A DNA stretch of 64,000 nt from Crossiella cryophila (GTDB lineage Bacteria > Actinomycetota > Actinomycetes > Mycobacteriales > Pseudonocardiaceae). Location: NCBI RefSeq assembly GCF_014204915.1, contig NZ_JACHMH010000001.1, positions 2,170,001 through 2,234,000 of the forward strand. Direction: 5' to 3'. How positions within the stretch are numbered: position 1 is the first letter of the stretch; every line of letters begins with the position of its first letter. The notes beneath the pieces are model-generated. The model did not search any database. It was given only the letters and a program-made list of their open reading frames with translations, and was not told the DNA's origin. The translations under genes and the position numbers were made by a program. Positions 1 to 8,829 of the stretch are shown piece by piece.

Positions 1-999
1 GATGATCCGGTGGTCGTAGGTGGACGTCAGCGTGATGATCTTGCTGATGCCCATCTTGATCAGGGCCTTCTCGCTGGCGCCCTGGAACTCGGCCGGGTAC
101 TCCATCGCGCCGACGCCGATGATCGCGCCCTGGCCTGCGGTCAGCCGGGGCACCGAGTGGTTGGTGCCGATGGTGCCGGGGTTGGTCAGCGAGATCGTGG
201 TGCCGGTGAAGTCGTCGTTGCCGAGCTTGCCGCCACGCGCCTTGCGGATCAGGTCCTCATACGCCTGCCAGAACTGCAGGAAGGACATGGACTCGCAGCT
301 CTTGATGGAGGCCACCACGAGCGTGCGGGCGCCGTCCTTGCCCGGCAGGTCGATGGCCAGGCCGAGGTTGACGTGCTCCGGCGTGCCGATGGTCGGCTTG
401 CCGTCGGTCTCGGCGAAGAACCGGTTCATGTTCGGGTAGCTCTCCAGCGCCCGAACGATCGCGTAACCGATGAGGTGGGTGAAGGAGACCTTCCCACCGC
501 GGGTCCGCTTGAGGTGGTTGTTGATCACGATCCGGTTGTCCGCGAGCAGCTTGGCCGGGACCGAACGCACCGAGGTGGCGGTCGGCACGGTCAGCGACTG
601 CTCCATGTTCCGCGCGATAGCCGCGGCCGCGCCGCGCAGCGGCTTGCGCTCGCCGGGGCCCGCGGGCTGCTTCACCGGGGTCGCGGTCGCGGCGGCCGAC
701 GGGGTCGGCTTCGCCTTGGCCGGGGTGACCGCCTTGGGAGCGGCGGCCGGGGCCTGACCGTTGGTGTTGGTTTCCGGCGCCTTCGGGGGGGCTGCCTGGG
801 TTGTTGTCACAGTGCTGGCGGCGGCCGACTGCGCCGCTGTCTCGCCGGTGTCGGCGGACTTCTGCGTCGGCTTGTAGTCGGCGAAGAAGTCATGCCACGC
901 CGGGTCTACGGAGGTGGGATCAGCGAGGAAGTTCTCGTACATTTCCTCGACTAGCCACTCATTGGGGCCGAACTGTGACGCAGGGCTGCTGCTGGACAC
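1..999 (-). CDS. kgd: 2-oxoglutarate dehydrogenase/decarboxylase Kgd, N-terminal part
   Basis: This is the 5' end of the multifunctional 2-oxoglutarate decarboxylase/dehydrogenase of actinobacteria (TCA cycle, cytoplasmic). The rest of the gene lies beyond the left edge. The GTG at 999 opens with [16 protein letters not shown], the typical Kgd N-terminus (SSSS[13 protein letters not shown]). Next comes an Ala/Pro/Thr-rich linker of about 80 residues and the succinyltransferase-like (E2) domain. That domain runs to the edge and ends in YDHRII, which carries the acyltransferase DHR motif. The thiamine-dependent E1 part is not in the window. An ATG 23 bases upstream is out of frame, so GTG is the supported start. 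No strong Shine-Dalgarno sequence precedes it. Confidence 0.93.
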   Translation of the reverse strand, partial: MSSSSPASQFGPNEWLVEEMYENFLADPTSVDPAWHDFFADYKPTQKSADTGETAAQSAAASTVTTTQAAPPKAPETNTNGQAPAAAPKAVTPAKAKPTPSAAATATPVKQPAGPGERKPLRGAAAAIARNMEQSLTVPTATSVRSVPAKLLADNRIVINNHLKRTRGGKVSFTHLIGYAIVRALESYPNMNRFFAETDGKPTIGTPEHVNLGLAIDLPGKDGARTLVVASIKSCESMSFLQFWQAYEDLIRKARGGKLGNDDFTGTTISLTNPGTIGTNHSVPRLTAGQGAIIGVGAMEYPAEFQGASEKALIKMGISKIITLTSTYDHRII

Positions 1000-1188
1000 G
1001 GCCGACACTCGCCTCGATCCATCTGCTCGGGGTAAGACACACTCTCTTTTAGGCTAGTCCTACCGCGCGCCACCGTGGTACAGGGCGGGGGCAGCTCGCG
1101 GAGGGCTAGGTCACAGAATCGTTTACTGGATCGTTTTAGTGTGAAATCGGCACCTCAAGCCCAGCTCAAGCGGGGTCTCCGCACCCGC

Positions 1189-1362
1189 GTGTTGGCCGTT
1201 TTGGTACGCCGTGTTGGCCGTTGCGGTACGGCGTGTCCCGTCGCGAGCGGGCTCCGGCGGGCCGCCCCCAGGCCCTGCGGTCCGAGCGTCCGCCCGGACC
1301 GCCCACAACGGCCAACACCCCGTACGAGAACGGCCAACACGGCGTACGAGAACGGCCAACAC
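1189..1362. repeat. 22-bp repeat array, two units in each orientation
   Basis: The 22-bp unit begins GTGTTGGCCGTT and ends in a GTACG-containing half. It occurs twice head-to-tail at 1189-1210 and 1211-1232. It occurs twice in reverse orientation at 1319-1340 and 1341-1362, where it reads as AACGGCCAACAC, with a further half unit at 1307-1318. The opposed pairs can form a stem of about 44 bp around a loop of about 75 bp. The array sits between the stop of the fused ABC exporter (1380) and the start of kgd (999), both read leftward, so it could end transcription of the exporter. No open frame of its own is convincing here. Confidence 0.85.
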
Positions 1363-1379
1363 GCCGGGTGGGGTGGGGG

Positions 1380-4300
1380 TTAGGCGGCGTCTAGGGAGCC
1401 GGCGGTCCAGAGGCGGGTGTAGGCGCCGCCCATGGCGAGGAGTTGGGTGTGGGTGCCTTCCTCTTCGATGCGGCCGTTGGCGAGGACCACGATGCGGTCC
1501 GCTCGGGCGGCGGTGGCCAGGCGGTGGGCGACCACGAAGGTGGTGCGTTCGCCGCTGAGGCGGTCGCTGGCGTCCAGGACGGCGGCTTCGGTGGCCGGGT
1601 CGAGGGCGGCGGTGGCCTCGTCCAGGAGCAGCAGGTCCGGGTCCACCAGGCGGGCTCTGGCCAGGGCGACGAGTTGGCGCTGGCCAGCGGAGAGGCCCTG
1701 GCCGCGTTCGCCAACCGGCTGGCGGAAGCCCGCGCGCAGGCCGGCGATCATGGGTAGCGCGCCGACCGAGCGGGCGGCTGCCTCCAGGTCGGCCGGGGTG
1801 GATTCCGTTCTGCCGTAACCGATGTTGCCCGCCACGTCGCCGGTGAACAGGTGTGCCTCCTGCGGCACCACGCCCAGCCTGCCGCGGTAGCCGGGCAGGT
1901 CGTAGGCGCGGATGTCCACGCCGTCGACCAGCACCGCGCCCTGCGTGGCGTCGTAGAACCGGGCGATCAGCTTGACCAGGGTGGACTTGCCAGCGCCGGT
2001 CGCGCCGACCAGGGCGATGGTCTCGCCGGGACGCACGGTCAGCGAGATATCGCTCAACGCGGGCCGATCCGTGCCCGGATAGGTGAATCCGACGCCGCGC
2101 AGCTCCACCGCGCCACGAAGCCGGGCCGGCACCGCGCGCGGGTGGGTGGCCGGGGGCACCGAGGTGGGAGTGCGCAGCAGGTCGCCGATCCGGCGCAGGC
2201 CGACCTTGGCCTGCTGGTAGCCGTCGAAGACCCCGGACAGCTGCTGGATCGGGGCGAAGAACAGGCCGAGGTAGAGCAGGAAGGCCAGCAGCACGCCCGC
2301 GGTCAGCGAGCCGGTGGCCACCCGGTAGGCGCCCACCCCCAGCACCGCGGCCTGGGCCAGGTCGGAGAGCAGGGTGACGAACGGGAAGTAGGTCGCGATG
2401 TAGCGCTGGGCGCGCAGCCGGGACCGCCGGTAGGCGTCGCTGCGCTCGGCGAAGGCGGCCGCGGAGTGCTCCTCCCTGGTGAATGCCTGGGACACGCGCA
2501 GCCCGGAGACGTTCTCCTGCAGGTCGGCGTTGACCACCGAGACCCGTTCCCGCGCCTCGGCGTAGGCCTGCGAGGAGTACCGCCGGAAGATCACCGTGGC
2601 GCCCAGCAGGATGGGCAGCGCGGCCAGCGCGACCAGGGCCAGCGCCAGATCGGTGACCAGCAGGGCGACCGCGATGCCGCCGACGGTCAGCACACTGACC
2701 ACCGCGGTGGCCAGTCCGGTCTGCAGGAACGTGGACAGCGCGTCCACGTCGGTGGTCATCCGGGTCATGATCCGCCCGGCCATCTCGCGCTCGTAGTAGT
2801 CCAGCCCGAGCCGTTGCAGCTGGCTGAAACTGCGCACCCGCAGCAGGTAGAGCACGCTCTCCCCGGCCCGCGCGGTGACCAGGGTCTGGGTGCTGACCGC
2901 GACCCAGCCCACGCCCAGGATCAGCACGCCGAGCAGCACCAGCCCGGCCAGCGCCCAGCCGGAGCGCCCGCCGACCCCGGCGTCCACGCCGTGCCGGAAC
3001 AGGGTGGGCAGCGCGATCGAGGTGGCCGCGTCCACCGCCACGAAGGCCACCGCGAGCAGCAGCAGCGAGCGCACCGGGTCGAGCAGCCTGCGCAGCCGGA
3101 AGCCGGGGTCGGGCGCGCGGGCGTCGATGCCCGGCAGCTCCGGCTCGTCCCGCACCGGCGGCAGCTTGTCCACCTGGGCGAGCAGTTCGGGGGTCGGTTC
3201 CAGCGCACCCAGCGCGGCGCCGCGGCCGCCCCGGCCCGGTCGGCCACCGGCGGCGGCCTGGCGGGCCGCGGCGCCCGGCCGCCAGGTCTCGGCAGGCGGG
3301 TCCGGCCACAGCGCGGGGGTGATCCCGTCGGGGCCGGGCACCAGCCGCTCGGGCGGTTCGGCCTGGGCCTCCTCGATCACCTCGCCCGGACCGGCCAGCA
3401 GTGCCCGGAACAACGCGCACCGCTGCGTCAGCTCGGCCCTGGTGCCGACGTCGACCACCTTGCCGCCGTCGAGCACCGCGATCCGGTCGGCCAGCGCCAG
3501 GGTGGACCGGCGGTGCGCGATGAGCAGGGTGGTCCGGCTCGCGGTGACCGCGTGCAGGGTGGCGTGGATGGCGGCCTCGGTGGCCGGGTCCACCGCGGAG
3601 GTGGCGTCGTCCAGGATCAGCACCCTGGGGTCGGACAGCAGCGCGCGGGCCAGCGCGACCCGCTGCCGTTGTCCACCGGAAAGAGTGAGGCCGCGCTCGC
3701 CGACCACGGTGTCGTAGCCGTGCGGCAGCGCCTCGATGAACTCGTGCGCCTCCGCCGCCTTGGCCGCCGCCTCGACCTCGGCCTCGGTGGCCTCTGGCCT
3801 GCCGTAGGCGATGTTGGCGCGCACGCTGTCGGAGAACAGGAACGCCTCCTCGAACACCACCCCGATCGCCCCGCGTAACGCCGCGATCCGCAGCCCCCTG
3901 ATGTCCGACCCGCCCAGCTTCACCGCGCCCGCGTGCACGTCGTAGAACCGGGGCAGCAGCAGGGACACGGTGGACTTGCCGGAGCCCGCGGTGCCGACCA
4001 GTGCCAGCGTCTCGCCCGGCGCCACCTGCAGGCTCACCCCGTCCAGCACCGGCTCACCCCGGCTGTAGCCGAACCGCACGTCCTCGAAGGAGACCGCCAG
4101 CGGTCCGTCCGGCAGCTCGGCCGCGTCCGGCGCGTCGGTGACCTCGGGCTGGGAGTCGATCAGGTCGTACACCCGCTCCACGCTGGCCCTGGCCAGCTGG
4201 CTGGTGATCAGCAGGCTGGACAGCATCCGGGCCGGGCCGATCAGGTTGGCCACGTAGGTGGCGAAGGCCAGGAAGGTGCCCAGGGTGACCTGCCCGTTGA

Positions 4301-5129
4301 GCGCGAGCACCCCGCCGAAGCCGAGCACGCCGACCTGGCCGAGCGCGGGCAGCGCGGCGAGCGTGGCGTTGGGCCGGGCGGTCAGCCGGGCCGCGCGCAG
4401 CCGCTCGCCGAAGAGCCGGGTGGCCGCCGCCTCCAGCCTGCCGATCTCCCTGGCCTCCTGGCCGAAGCCCTTGACCACCCTGACCCCGGTGACCGTCTCC
4501 TCCACGTGCTGGGCCACGTCCGCGGCCCGCTGCTGGGCCGACCAGGTGGCCGGGAACAGCACGCCGCGGCTGCGCAGCACGGTCACGAAGACCATCGGCA
4601 CCACCAGCAGCGCGACCAGGGTGAGCAGCGGGGACAGCCACAGCATCGCGGCCAGCGCGATCACCGCGAAGACCACCTGCCCGATGGCCAGCGGCACCAT
4701 CGAGAGCAGCGAGTAGACCAGCTGCAGGTCGGTGATCGCCCTGGAGACCACCTGCCCGGTGCGCAGCGAGTCCTGGGTGCCGCCGTCCAGCCGCTGCACC
4801 GAGGCGAACACCGAGCGCCGCAGGTCGTGCTGCACGTCCAGGGCCAGCCGTCCGCCCAGGTAGCGGCGCACGAAGCCGGTGCCGAAGGACAGCAGCGCCA
4901 GCGCGCCCAGCCCGGCCACGATCCAGCCCAGCCACTCGGTGCTGCCGGCCACCGCGTCGTCCACCGCCCGCGCCAGCAGCAGCGGCGCGACGGCCTGCAG
5001 GCCCACCCCGACCACCGCGGCCAGCACCGCGGCCAGCACGATCCTCGGGTGCGCCCAGCAGGCGCGGCTCAGCTTGCGGATCCAGCCGGGGCCCGCGGGT
5101 TCCCGCGCGGTGGTGGTCGGTTCGGGCAC
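1380..5129 (-). CDS. Fused ABC multidrug-type exporter (TMD-NBD-TMD-NBD)
   Basis: This 1249-residue membrane exporter joins two complete ABC half-transporters. The first membrane domain covers about residues 15-320. The first ATPase domain (about 345-590) has Walker A GTAGSGKST, signature LSGGQ and Walker B VLILDDAT. A polar linker of about 90 residues follows, then a second membrane domain (about 675-980). The second ATPase domain has Walker A GATGAGKST, signature LSAGQ and Walker B LLLLDEAT. The catalytic Glu after Walker B is Asp in the first domain and intact in the second, and the second signature is LSAGQ. This is the asymmetric pattern of heterodimeric exporters with one degenerate site. 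The substrate is unknown. It starts with GTG 38 bases downstream of the ABC-2 permease stop, so it may belong to the same transcript. Confidence 0.92.
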   Translation of the reverse strand: MPEPTTTAREPAGPGWIRKLSRACWAHPRIVLAAVLAAVVGVGLQAVAPLLLARAVDDAVAGSTEWLGWIVAGLGALALLSFGTGFVRRYLGGRLALDVQHDLRRSVFASVQRLDGGTQDSLRTGQVVSRAITDLQLVYSLLSMVPLAIGQVVFAVIALAAMLWLSPLLTLVALLVVPMVFVTVLRSRGVLFPATWSAQQRAADVAQHVEETVTGVRVVKGFGQEAREIGRLEAAATRLFGERLRAARLTARPNATLAALPALGQVGVLGFGGVLALNGQVTLGTFLAFATYVANLIGPARMLSSLLITSQLARASVERVYDLIDSQPEVTDAPDAAELPDGPLAVSFEDVRFGYSRGEPVLDGVSLQVAPGETLALVGTAGSGKSTVSLLLPRFYDVHAGAVKLGGSDIRGLRIAALRGAIGVVFEEAFLFSDSVRANIAYGRPEATEAEVEAAAKAAEAHEFIEALPHGYDTVVGERGLTLSGGQRQRVALARALLSDPRVLILDDATSAVDPATEAAIHATLHAVTASRTTLLIAHRRSTLALADRIAVLDGGKVVDVGTRAELTQRCALFRALLAGPGEVIEEAQAEPPERLVPGPDGITPALWPDPPAETWRPGAAARQAAAGGRPGRGGRGAALGALEPTPELLAQVDKLPPVRDEPELPGIDARAPDPGFRLRRLLDPVRSLLLLAVAFVAVDAATSIALPTLFRHGVDAGVGGRSGWALAGLVLLGVLILGVGWVAVSTQTLVTARAGESVLYLLRVRSFSQLQRLGLDYYEREMAGRIMTRMTTDVDALSTFLQTGLATAVVSVLTVGGIAVALLVTDLALALVALAALPILLGATVIFRRYSSQAYAEARERVSVVNADLQENVSGLRVSQAFTREEHSAAAFAERSDAYRRSRLRAQRYIATYFPFVTLLSDLAQAAVLGVGAYRVATGSLTAGVLLAFLLYLGLFFAPIQQLSGVFDGYQQAKVGLRRIGDLLRTPTSVPPATHPRAVPARLRGAVELRGVGFTYPGTDRPALSDISLTVRPGETIALVGATGAGKSTLVKLIARFYDATQGAVLVDGVDIRAYDLPGYRGRLGVVPQEAHLFTGDVAGNIGYGRTESTPADLEAAARSVGALPMIAGLRAGFRQPVGERGQGLSAGQRQLVALARARLVDPDLLLLDEATAALDPATEAAVLDASDRLSGERTTFVVAHRLATAARADRIVVLANGRIEEEGTHTQLLAMGGAYTRLWTAGSLDAA

Positions 5130-5167
5130 CCCTTCACGCTAGTCCGGGGTGCCGACACCTTTTTCGC

Positions 5168-5998
5168 TCAGGCGATGTCCCGCCGCTGCGCGACCAGCCT
5201 GCCCAGGCCGAGGAACAGCGCGATGTAGCCGAGGAACACCAGGCCGCTGACCCACCAGGCCGGTTCGCTGACGTCGGTGAGCGCCCGGCCCATGGTGCGC
5301 ATGCTGGTGGGGATGTTGTCCAGGAACAGGTCCTGGCCCACCCCGCTGACCAGCCCGTTGCCCACCGCGTTTGGCAGGAAGTTGCCGACCTCGCCCACAC
5401 CCTGGGCACCCAGCAGGCCGCGGAGAAGCCGTTCCACCAGCGCGCCCAGCGGCACCACCAGCACGATCGCGATCTGGTTGCTCATCAGCGCGCCGAGGCC
5501 GACGCCCAGCACCGCCCACAGCACGTTGGACAGCACCGCGACCAGGCACAGCAGCAGCCAGGAGCCCAGGTTCGGGAAGTTGTCGATGTCCAGCGTGAGC
5601 AGCGCGCCGATCGAGCCGAACAGGGCGATGACCACGCCGTAGAGCAGGCCGAAACCGGCGTAGGCGGCCAGCTTGGCCAGCAGCACCGAGGTGCGCGAGG
5701 GCGCGGTGAGGTAGGTGGTGGTGATGGTGCGGTGCTGGAACTCCGCGGCCACCGCCAGCCCGCCGAAGATCGTGGTGAAGATGGTGCCGAAGTTCACCGC
5801 GGCCGGGAAGACCAGCAGCGCCAGCGGCACGTTGATCTCGGTGTCCTGGGCCTGCGAGGCCACGCTGGAGATCAGCATGCCGAACGCGCTGCCGCCGAGG
5901 GTGACCAGCAGCGTGACCAGTGCCGCCGGGATCAGCAGTGCCCACCAGACGTTGGTGGTGAAGATCTTGCGCAGCTCGCTCTTGATCAGGGCGCCCAT
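5168..5998 (-). CDS. ABC-2 type transporter permease
   Basis: This 276-residue integral membrane protein opens MGALIKSELRKIFTT, the usual cytoplasmic amphipathic lead of ABC-2 permeases, followed by about six hydrophobic segments. It pairs with the ATPase encoded immediately upstream: the ATPase stop and this ATG overlap as TGATG, so translation is probably coupled. The motif AAEFQHRTITTTYL after the second membrane segment is a conserved ABC-2 permease region (xExxxxTxxxxL). The transported compound cannot be read from the sequence. Related pairs export lipids, antibiotics or lantibiotics. Confidence 0.9.
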   Translation of the reverse strand: MGALIKSELRKIFTTNVWWALLIPAALVTLLVTLGGSAFGMLISSVASQAQDTEINVPLALLVFPAAVNFGTIFTTIFGGLAVAAEFQHRTITTTYLTAPSRTSVLLAKLAAYAGFGLLYGVVIALFGSIGALLTLDIDNFPNLGSWLLLCLVAVLSNVLWAVLGVGLGALMSNQIAIVLVVPLGALVERLLRGLLGAQGVGEVGNFLPNAVGNGLVSGVGQDLFLDNIPTSMRTMGRALTDVSEPAWWVSGLVFLGYIALFLGLGRLVAQRRDIA

Positions 5999-7113
5999 CA
6001 GGCGTTACCTCCGTACTGGTTGCCCTGCTGGCCGGGCTGTGGCGGGTAACCGGGTTGCGGCGGCTGCGGCTGCGGGTATCCCGGTGGGTACGCCTGTTCC
6101 TGCTGGTATGCCTGCTCGTAGGAGGTCGGGGCAGGCAGCCCGCCCGACGGCGGTCCCCAGCCCCCGCCCGGCGGGGTCGGCGGCGGGTACTGGCCGGGCG
6201 CCGCCCCGGTGTACTGCGCACTGGTGAGCTGGAAGAACAGCCGCTCCAGGTCGACCTGCTCCTCCTGCATGGCGTAGATCGCCACGCCTGCGGCCAGTGC
6301 CACGTCGGCGACCTGCTTGGTGTGCACGCCGGTGATGGCCAGCCTGCCGTCCTGGGTCGGCTCGATCATGGTGTGCCCGGCCGCCTGCAACGCCTCGACC
6401 AGCTTGTGCGGGTCGGCCGGCTGCACGATGACCCGGCTCTGCTGGGACTGGCGCAGCGTGTCCAGGCCGCCGTTGTAGACGGTCCGGCCGCGGCTGATGA
6501 TCACCACGTGGTCCACGGTCTGCTCGACCTCGGCCAGCAGGTGGCTGGAGACCAGCACGGTGCGGCCGCTGCGGGCGAAGGACTGCAGGAAGGTGCGCAG
6601 CCAGGCGATGCCCTCCGGGTCCAGCCCGTTGGCAGGCTCGTCCAGCACCAGCACCTGCGGATCGCCCAGCAGCGCGGTGGCCAGCGCCAGGCGCTGCCGC
6701 ATGCCGAGGGAGAAGCTGCCCGCCCGCCGGTCGGCCGCGGCGGCCAGGCCGACCAGCTGGAGCACCTGGTCCACCCGCTCGTCCGGCACCATCAGCGCGG
6801 CGGCGTAGATCTTGAGGTGGTTGCGCGCGGATCGGCCGGGGTGGAAGCTCTGCGCCTCCAGCACCGAGCCGACCACCCGGCCAGGGGTGCCCAGCCGCTC
6901 GTAGGGCACCCCGTTGATGGTCGATTGCCCGCCGCTGGGCCGGACCAGGCCGAGCACCATGCGCAGGGTGGTCGTCTTGCCCGACCCGTTGGGGCCGAGG
7001 AAGCCGGTCACAGTGCCGGGTTCGACGATGAAGCTCAGGTCCTGCACCGCGGTGATGTTCCCGAACTGCTTCGTCAGGTTCCCCACCACGATCCGGCCGC
7101 TGCCGTCGTGCAC
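5998..7113 (-). CDS. ABC transporter ATP-binding protein with Pro/Gln-rich tail
   Basis: This is the cytoplasmic ATPase of the ABC-2 exporter. It has Walker A GPNGSGKTT near residue 40, signature FSLGMRQRL and Walker B LVLDEPANGLDPEG, followed by the H-loop SSHLLAE. The start chosen is GTG at 7113, because GGAGGA stands four bases before it. A longer frame to 7158 lacks a ribosome binding site. After the ATPase core there is a regulatory-type domain. The last 70 residues are repetitive Pro/Gly/Tyr/Gln (QPGYPPQPG-like), an extension absent from most homologues. This low-complexity tail may be disordered and could mediate protein contacts, but no function is shown. Confidence 0.9.
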   Translation of the reverse strand: MHDGSGRIVVGNLTKQFGNITAVQDLSFIVEPGTVTGFLGPNGSGKTTTLRMVLGLVRPSGGQSTINGVPYERLGTPGRVVGSVLEAQSFHPGRSARNHLKIYAAALMVPDERVDQVLQLVGLAAAADRRAGSFSLGMRQRLALATALLGDPQVLVLDEPANGLDPEGIAWLRTFLQSFARSGRTVLVSSHLLAEVEQTVDHVVIISRGRTVYNGGLDTLRQSQQSRVIVQPADPHKLVEALQAAGHTMIEPTQDGRLAITGVHTKQVADVALAAGVAIYAMQEEQVDLERLFFQLTSAQYTGAAPGQYPPPTPPGGGWGPPSGGLPAPTSYEQAYQQEQAYPPGYPQPQPPQPGYPPQPGQQGNQYGGNA

Positions 7114-7211
7114 GCGTTCCTCCAGGTGCCACGGGGTACGGCCGCAATACTGCCGCATTGGTCGGCTTCGCGTAGGACAGTTGCCGACCTCGTGGCGCCC
7201 GGAGTGATCCG

Positions 7212-8147
7212 TTACACGGGCCGCTGCCGGATCCGGGGCAGCGTGGGCTCGCGTTCGACCACCGCCGCCCGGTGGATGCCGGGGTCGGTGGTCTCCAGCG
7301 GGGTCGGCCGGTCAGGGTCCAGGGTGGCGCTGAGCTGTTCGAGCAGTTCGGGGTCGAGTTCGCTGGGCAGGGTGAGCCGGATCCGGGGGATCTCGGTGGT
7401 CACCTCGGCCGCGCCCTCGACCGGGACCTCGGCCCTGGGCAGCGGGGTCTGGGCGGCCGCGCAGGCGCTCGCGGTGACCACGCTGACCGCGCCGATCACC
7501 GGTGGCGCGACGGTCTGCTGTTGTCCCCCGAGCGGGGACAGCGGCGCGAGCTGGCCGGGCGGCATGGTGCCGGTCACCGCCTGCGGGATGCGCACCGGCA
7601 GCACCGCGCCCGGCGGCAGGGTGCCGGTCAGCGGGGGTGTGGTCTCCGGCGTGATGGTGCCGTTGTGGCCGGTGAACGGCGGGATCGCCCCCGGCGGCAG
7701 GGTGCCCTGCTGCCGCTGCTGCGGCGGACCACCCGCCTGGGTGACCAGCGCGGCCAGCACGTCCGGCGGGATGGTGCTGCCCTGCGGCGGGCCGGGCAGC
7801 GAGGGCGGCACCGGTGGCGCGGCGCGGGGGGCCTTGCGGCTGAACGGGTTCCGCTTGGCCATCCGGCGTTCCCGGTGCCCGGAGCCGTCGTTGATCAGAT
7901 GCCGGTGCGCGGTCAGCCACATCTGGCAGGGCCAGCGCCTGCCGCGGCCGAGGAACCCGCCTGGGCAGGCCTTGCAGCGGCCGTCCTCATCCGGCTGGTG
8001 CACGGTCAGCAGCAACCGCCAGCCCTCGGCCAGGCGCTGAAGCTCGGTGCGCGCCAGCGGCAGCAGCGAGTTGGCGTCGCCCTCCTCGGCCAGTTGGTCA
8101 AGCAGGGCGAGCCGGTCCAGCACCGCCTGGCGCAGCACGTCGTCCAT
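7212..8147 (-). CDS. Unknown Pro-rich protein with Cys motif
   Basis: This 311-residue protein is not recognised as a named family. The first 110 residues look folded: a helical segment ([15 protein letters not shown]), then [17 protein letters not shown], a Cys-rich stretch that could bind a metal. The remainder is a long Pro/Gly/Thr-rich region with repeated PPG and TGTLPPGA-like segments. The last 60 residues are more mixed, ending [24 protein letters not shown]. The ATG at 8147 has GAGGAGA upstream. Its start lies 50 bases inside the preceding gene, suggesting a coupled pair. There is no signal peptide, so it is probably cytoplasmic. Similar pairs occur in related actinomycetes, but I know no function. 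Confidence 0.7.
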   Translation of the reverse strand: MDDVLRQAVLDRLALLDQLAEEGDANSLLPLARTELQRLAEGWRLLLTVHQPDEDGRCKACPGGFLGRGRRWPCQMWLTAHRHLINDGSGHRERRMAKRNPFSRKAPRAAPPVPPSLPGPPQGSTIPPDVLAALVTQAGGPPQQRQQGTLPPGAIPPFTGHNGTITPETTPPLTGTLPPGAVLPVRIPQAVTGTMPPGQLAPLSPLGGQQQTVAPPVIGAVSVVTASACAAAQTPLPRAEVPVEGAAEVTTEIPRIRLTLPSELDPELLEQLSATLDPDRPTPLETTDPGIHRAAVVEREPTLPRIRQRPV

Positions 8148-8355
8148 CCTGGTCGTCTCCTCGTCTCGCTGGGGAGGACTCCGCCAGGGCGTCGTCCAGT
8201 GCCGCGTGCAGAGCCCGGGTCTGCGTGGCGGACAGGACGGCCGTCTCTCCCGGCGGTGTGATGAGTAACACTGAGTCTGGTTCGGCGAGCAGGGTCACCG
8301 ACCGAGCCCGTCCGAAGGGGTCATCGCATTCCACCCACCAGCGTGGTTCACCCAT
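8098..8355 (-). CDS. Small hypothetical protein
   Basis: This 85-residue protein starts at ATG 8355 and opens [15 protein letters not shown]. The core ([21 protein letters not shown]) reads like a small beta-rich domain followed by a helix. The last 30 residues, rich in Arg, Gly and Pro, are the part that overlaps the next gene in another frame. The overlap of 50 bases with the downstream Pro-rich gene on the same strand supports co-expression. No family is recognised. The intact frame and the position upstream of a better-supported gene favour a real gene, but its length makes this less certain. Confidence 0.55.
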   Translation of the reverse strand: MGEPRWWVECDDPFGRARSVTLLAEPDSVLLITPPGETAVLSATQTRALHAALDDALAESSPARRGDDQDGRRAAPGGAGPARPA

Positions 8356-8829
8356 GGGCGGTGGCCCGGCCCCGGGAGCACTCGGCTGACCTCAGCCGCA
8401 GCGGCGCGAGCAGCGGGTTGACCGCGTTCGGCGCACTGGGCATGGGCATGGAGGAGTAATCGGCCGGGCACGGGCTGTCATGGAGTGCTCACCAGCGAAA
8501 TCACTCGCATGCCTGGCCCGTCACTCGATTGCCTGCACCTGGCCGCGAATTGGGAGCAAAAAGTATTCGAGGGCCGGTCGTGGGCACCGCGCCGGTCTGA
8601 GTAGACTGGTGGAGGCGGCTCGCTCCCGGTGACCCCCAGGCCGGTTGAGCGGGTCGCCCCTTCTTGTCTGATCAACATTCTGTTGGTCCCTCTTCGCGCA
8701 ATCCCACGACAGGGTGATCCCACGCGGACCCGTCCGGTTCGTTCCGTGTTCCTTATTTATCTCACTCGACAAGATTCTCAGTGTGCGAGTTAGATGGGTG
8801 AGGAGGGTGATCGTCCACGGGAGGAAGTC
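8356..8829. other. Intergenic region upstream of the glycosyltransferase genes
   Basis: This 474-bp stretch lies between divergent genes and shows no convincing gene; the minus-strand frames here lack ribosome binding sites and homology-like content. Two less GC-rich patches, near 8552-8571 and 8749-8790, are the likeliest promoter locations for the glycosyltransferase genes, but I see no clear -35/-10 pair. The Shine-Dalgarno GGGAGGAAG just before 8830 sets the first glycosyltransferase start. Confidence 0.5.

Noticed and set aside
1038-1062. Iron box upstream of kgd
   Set aside because: The segment around TAGGACTAGCCTAAAAG matches only about 12 of 19 consensus positions, with the 3' half wrong.
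1189-1362. CRISPR-like array
   Set aside because: Units are directly abutting or inverted, with no unique spacers, and no cas genes are present.
1123-3420. A 765-residue minus-strand open frame across the exporter gene
   Set aside because: It is the shadow of the real ABC exporter in another frame: low-complexity Arg/Ala/Gly/Pro content and no motifs. Long GC-rich shadows like this occur throughout the window.
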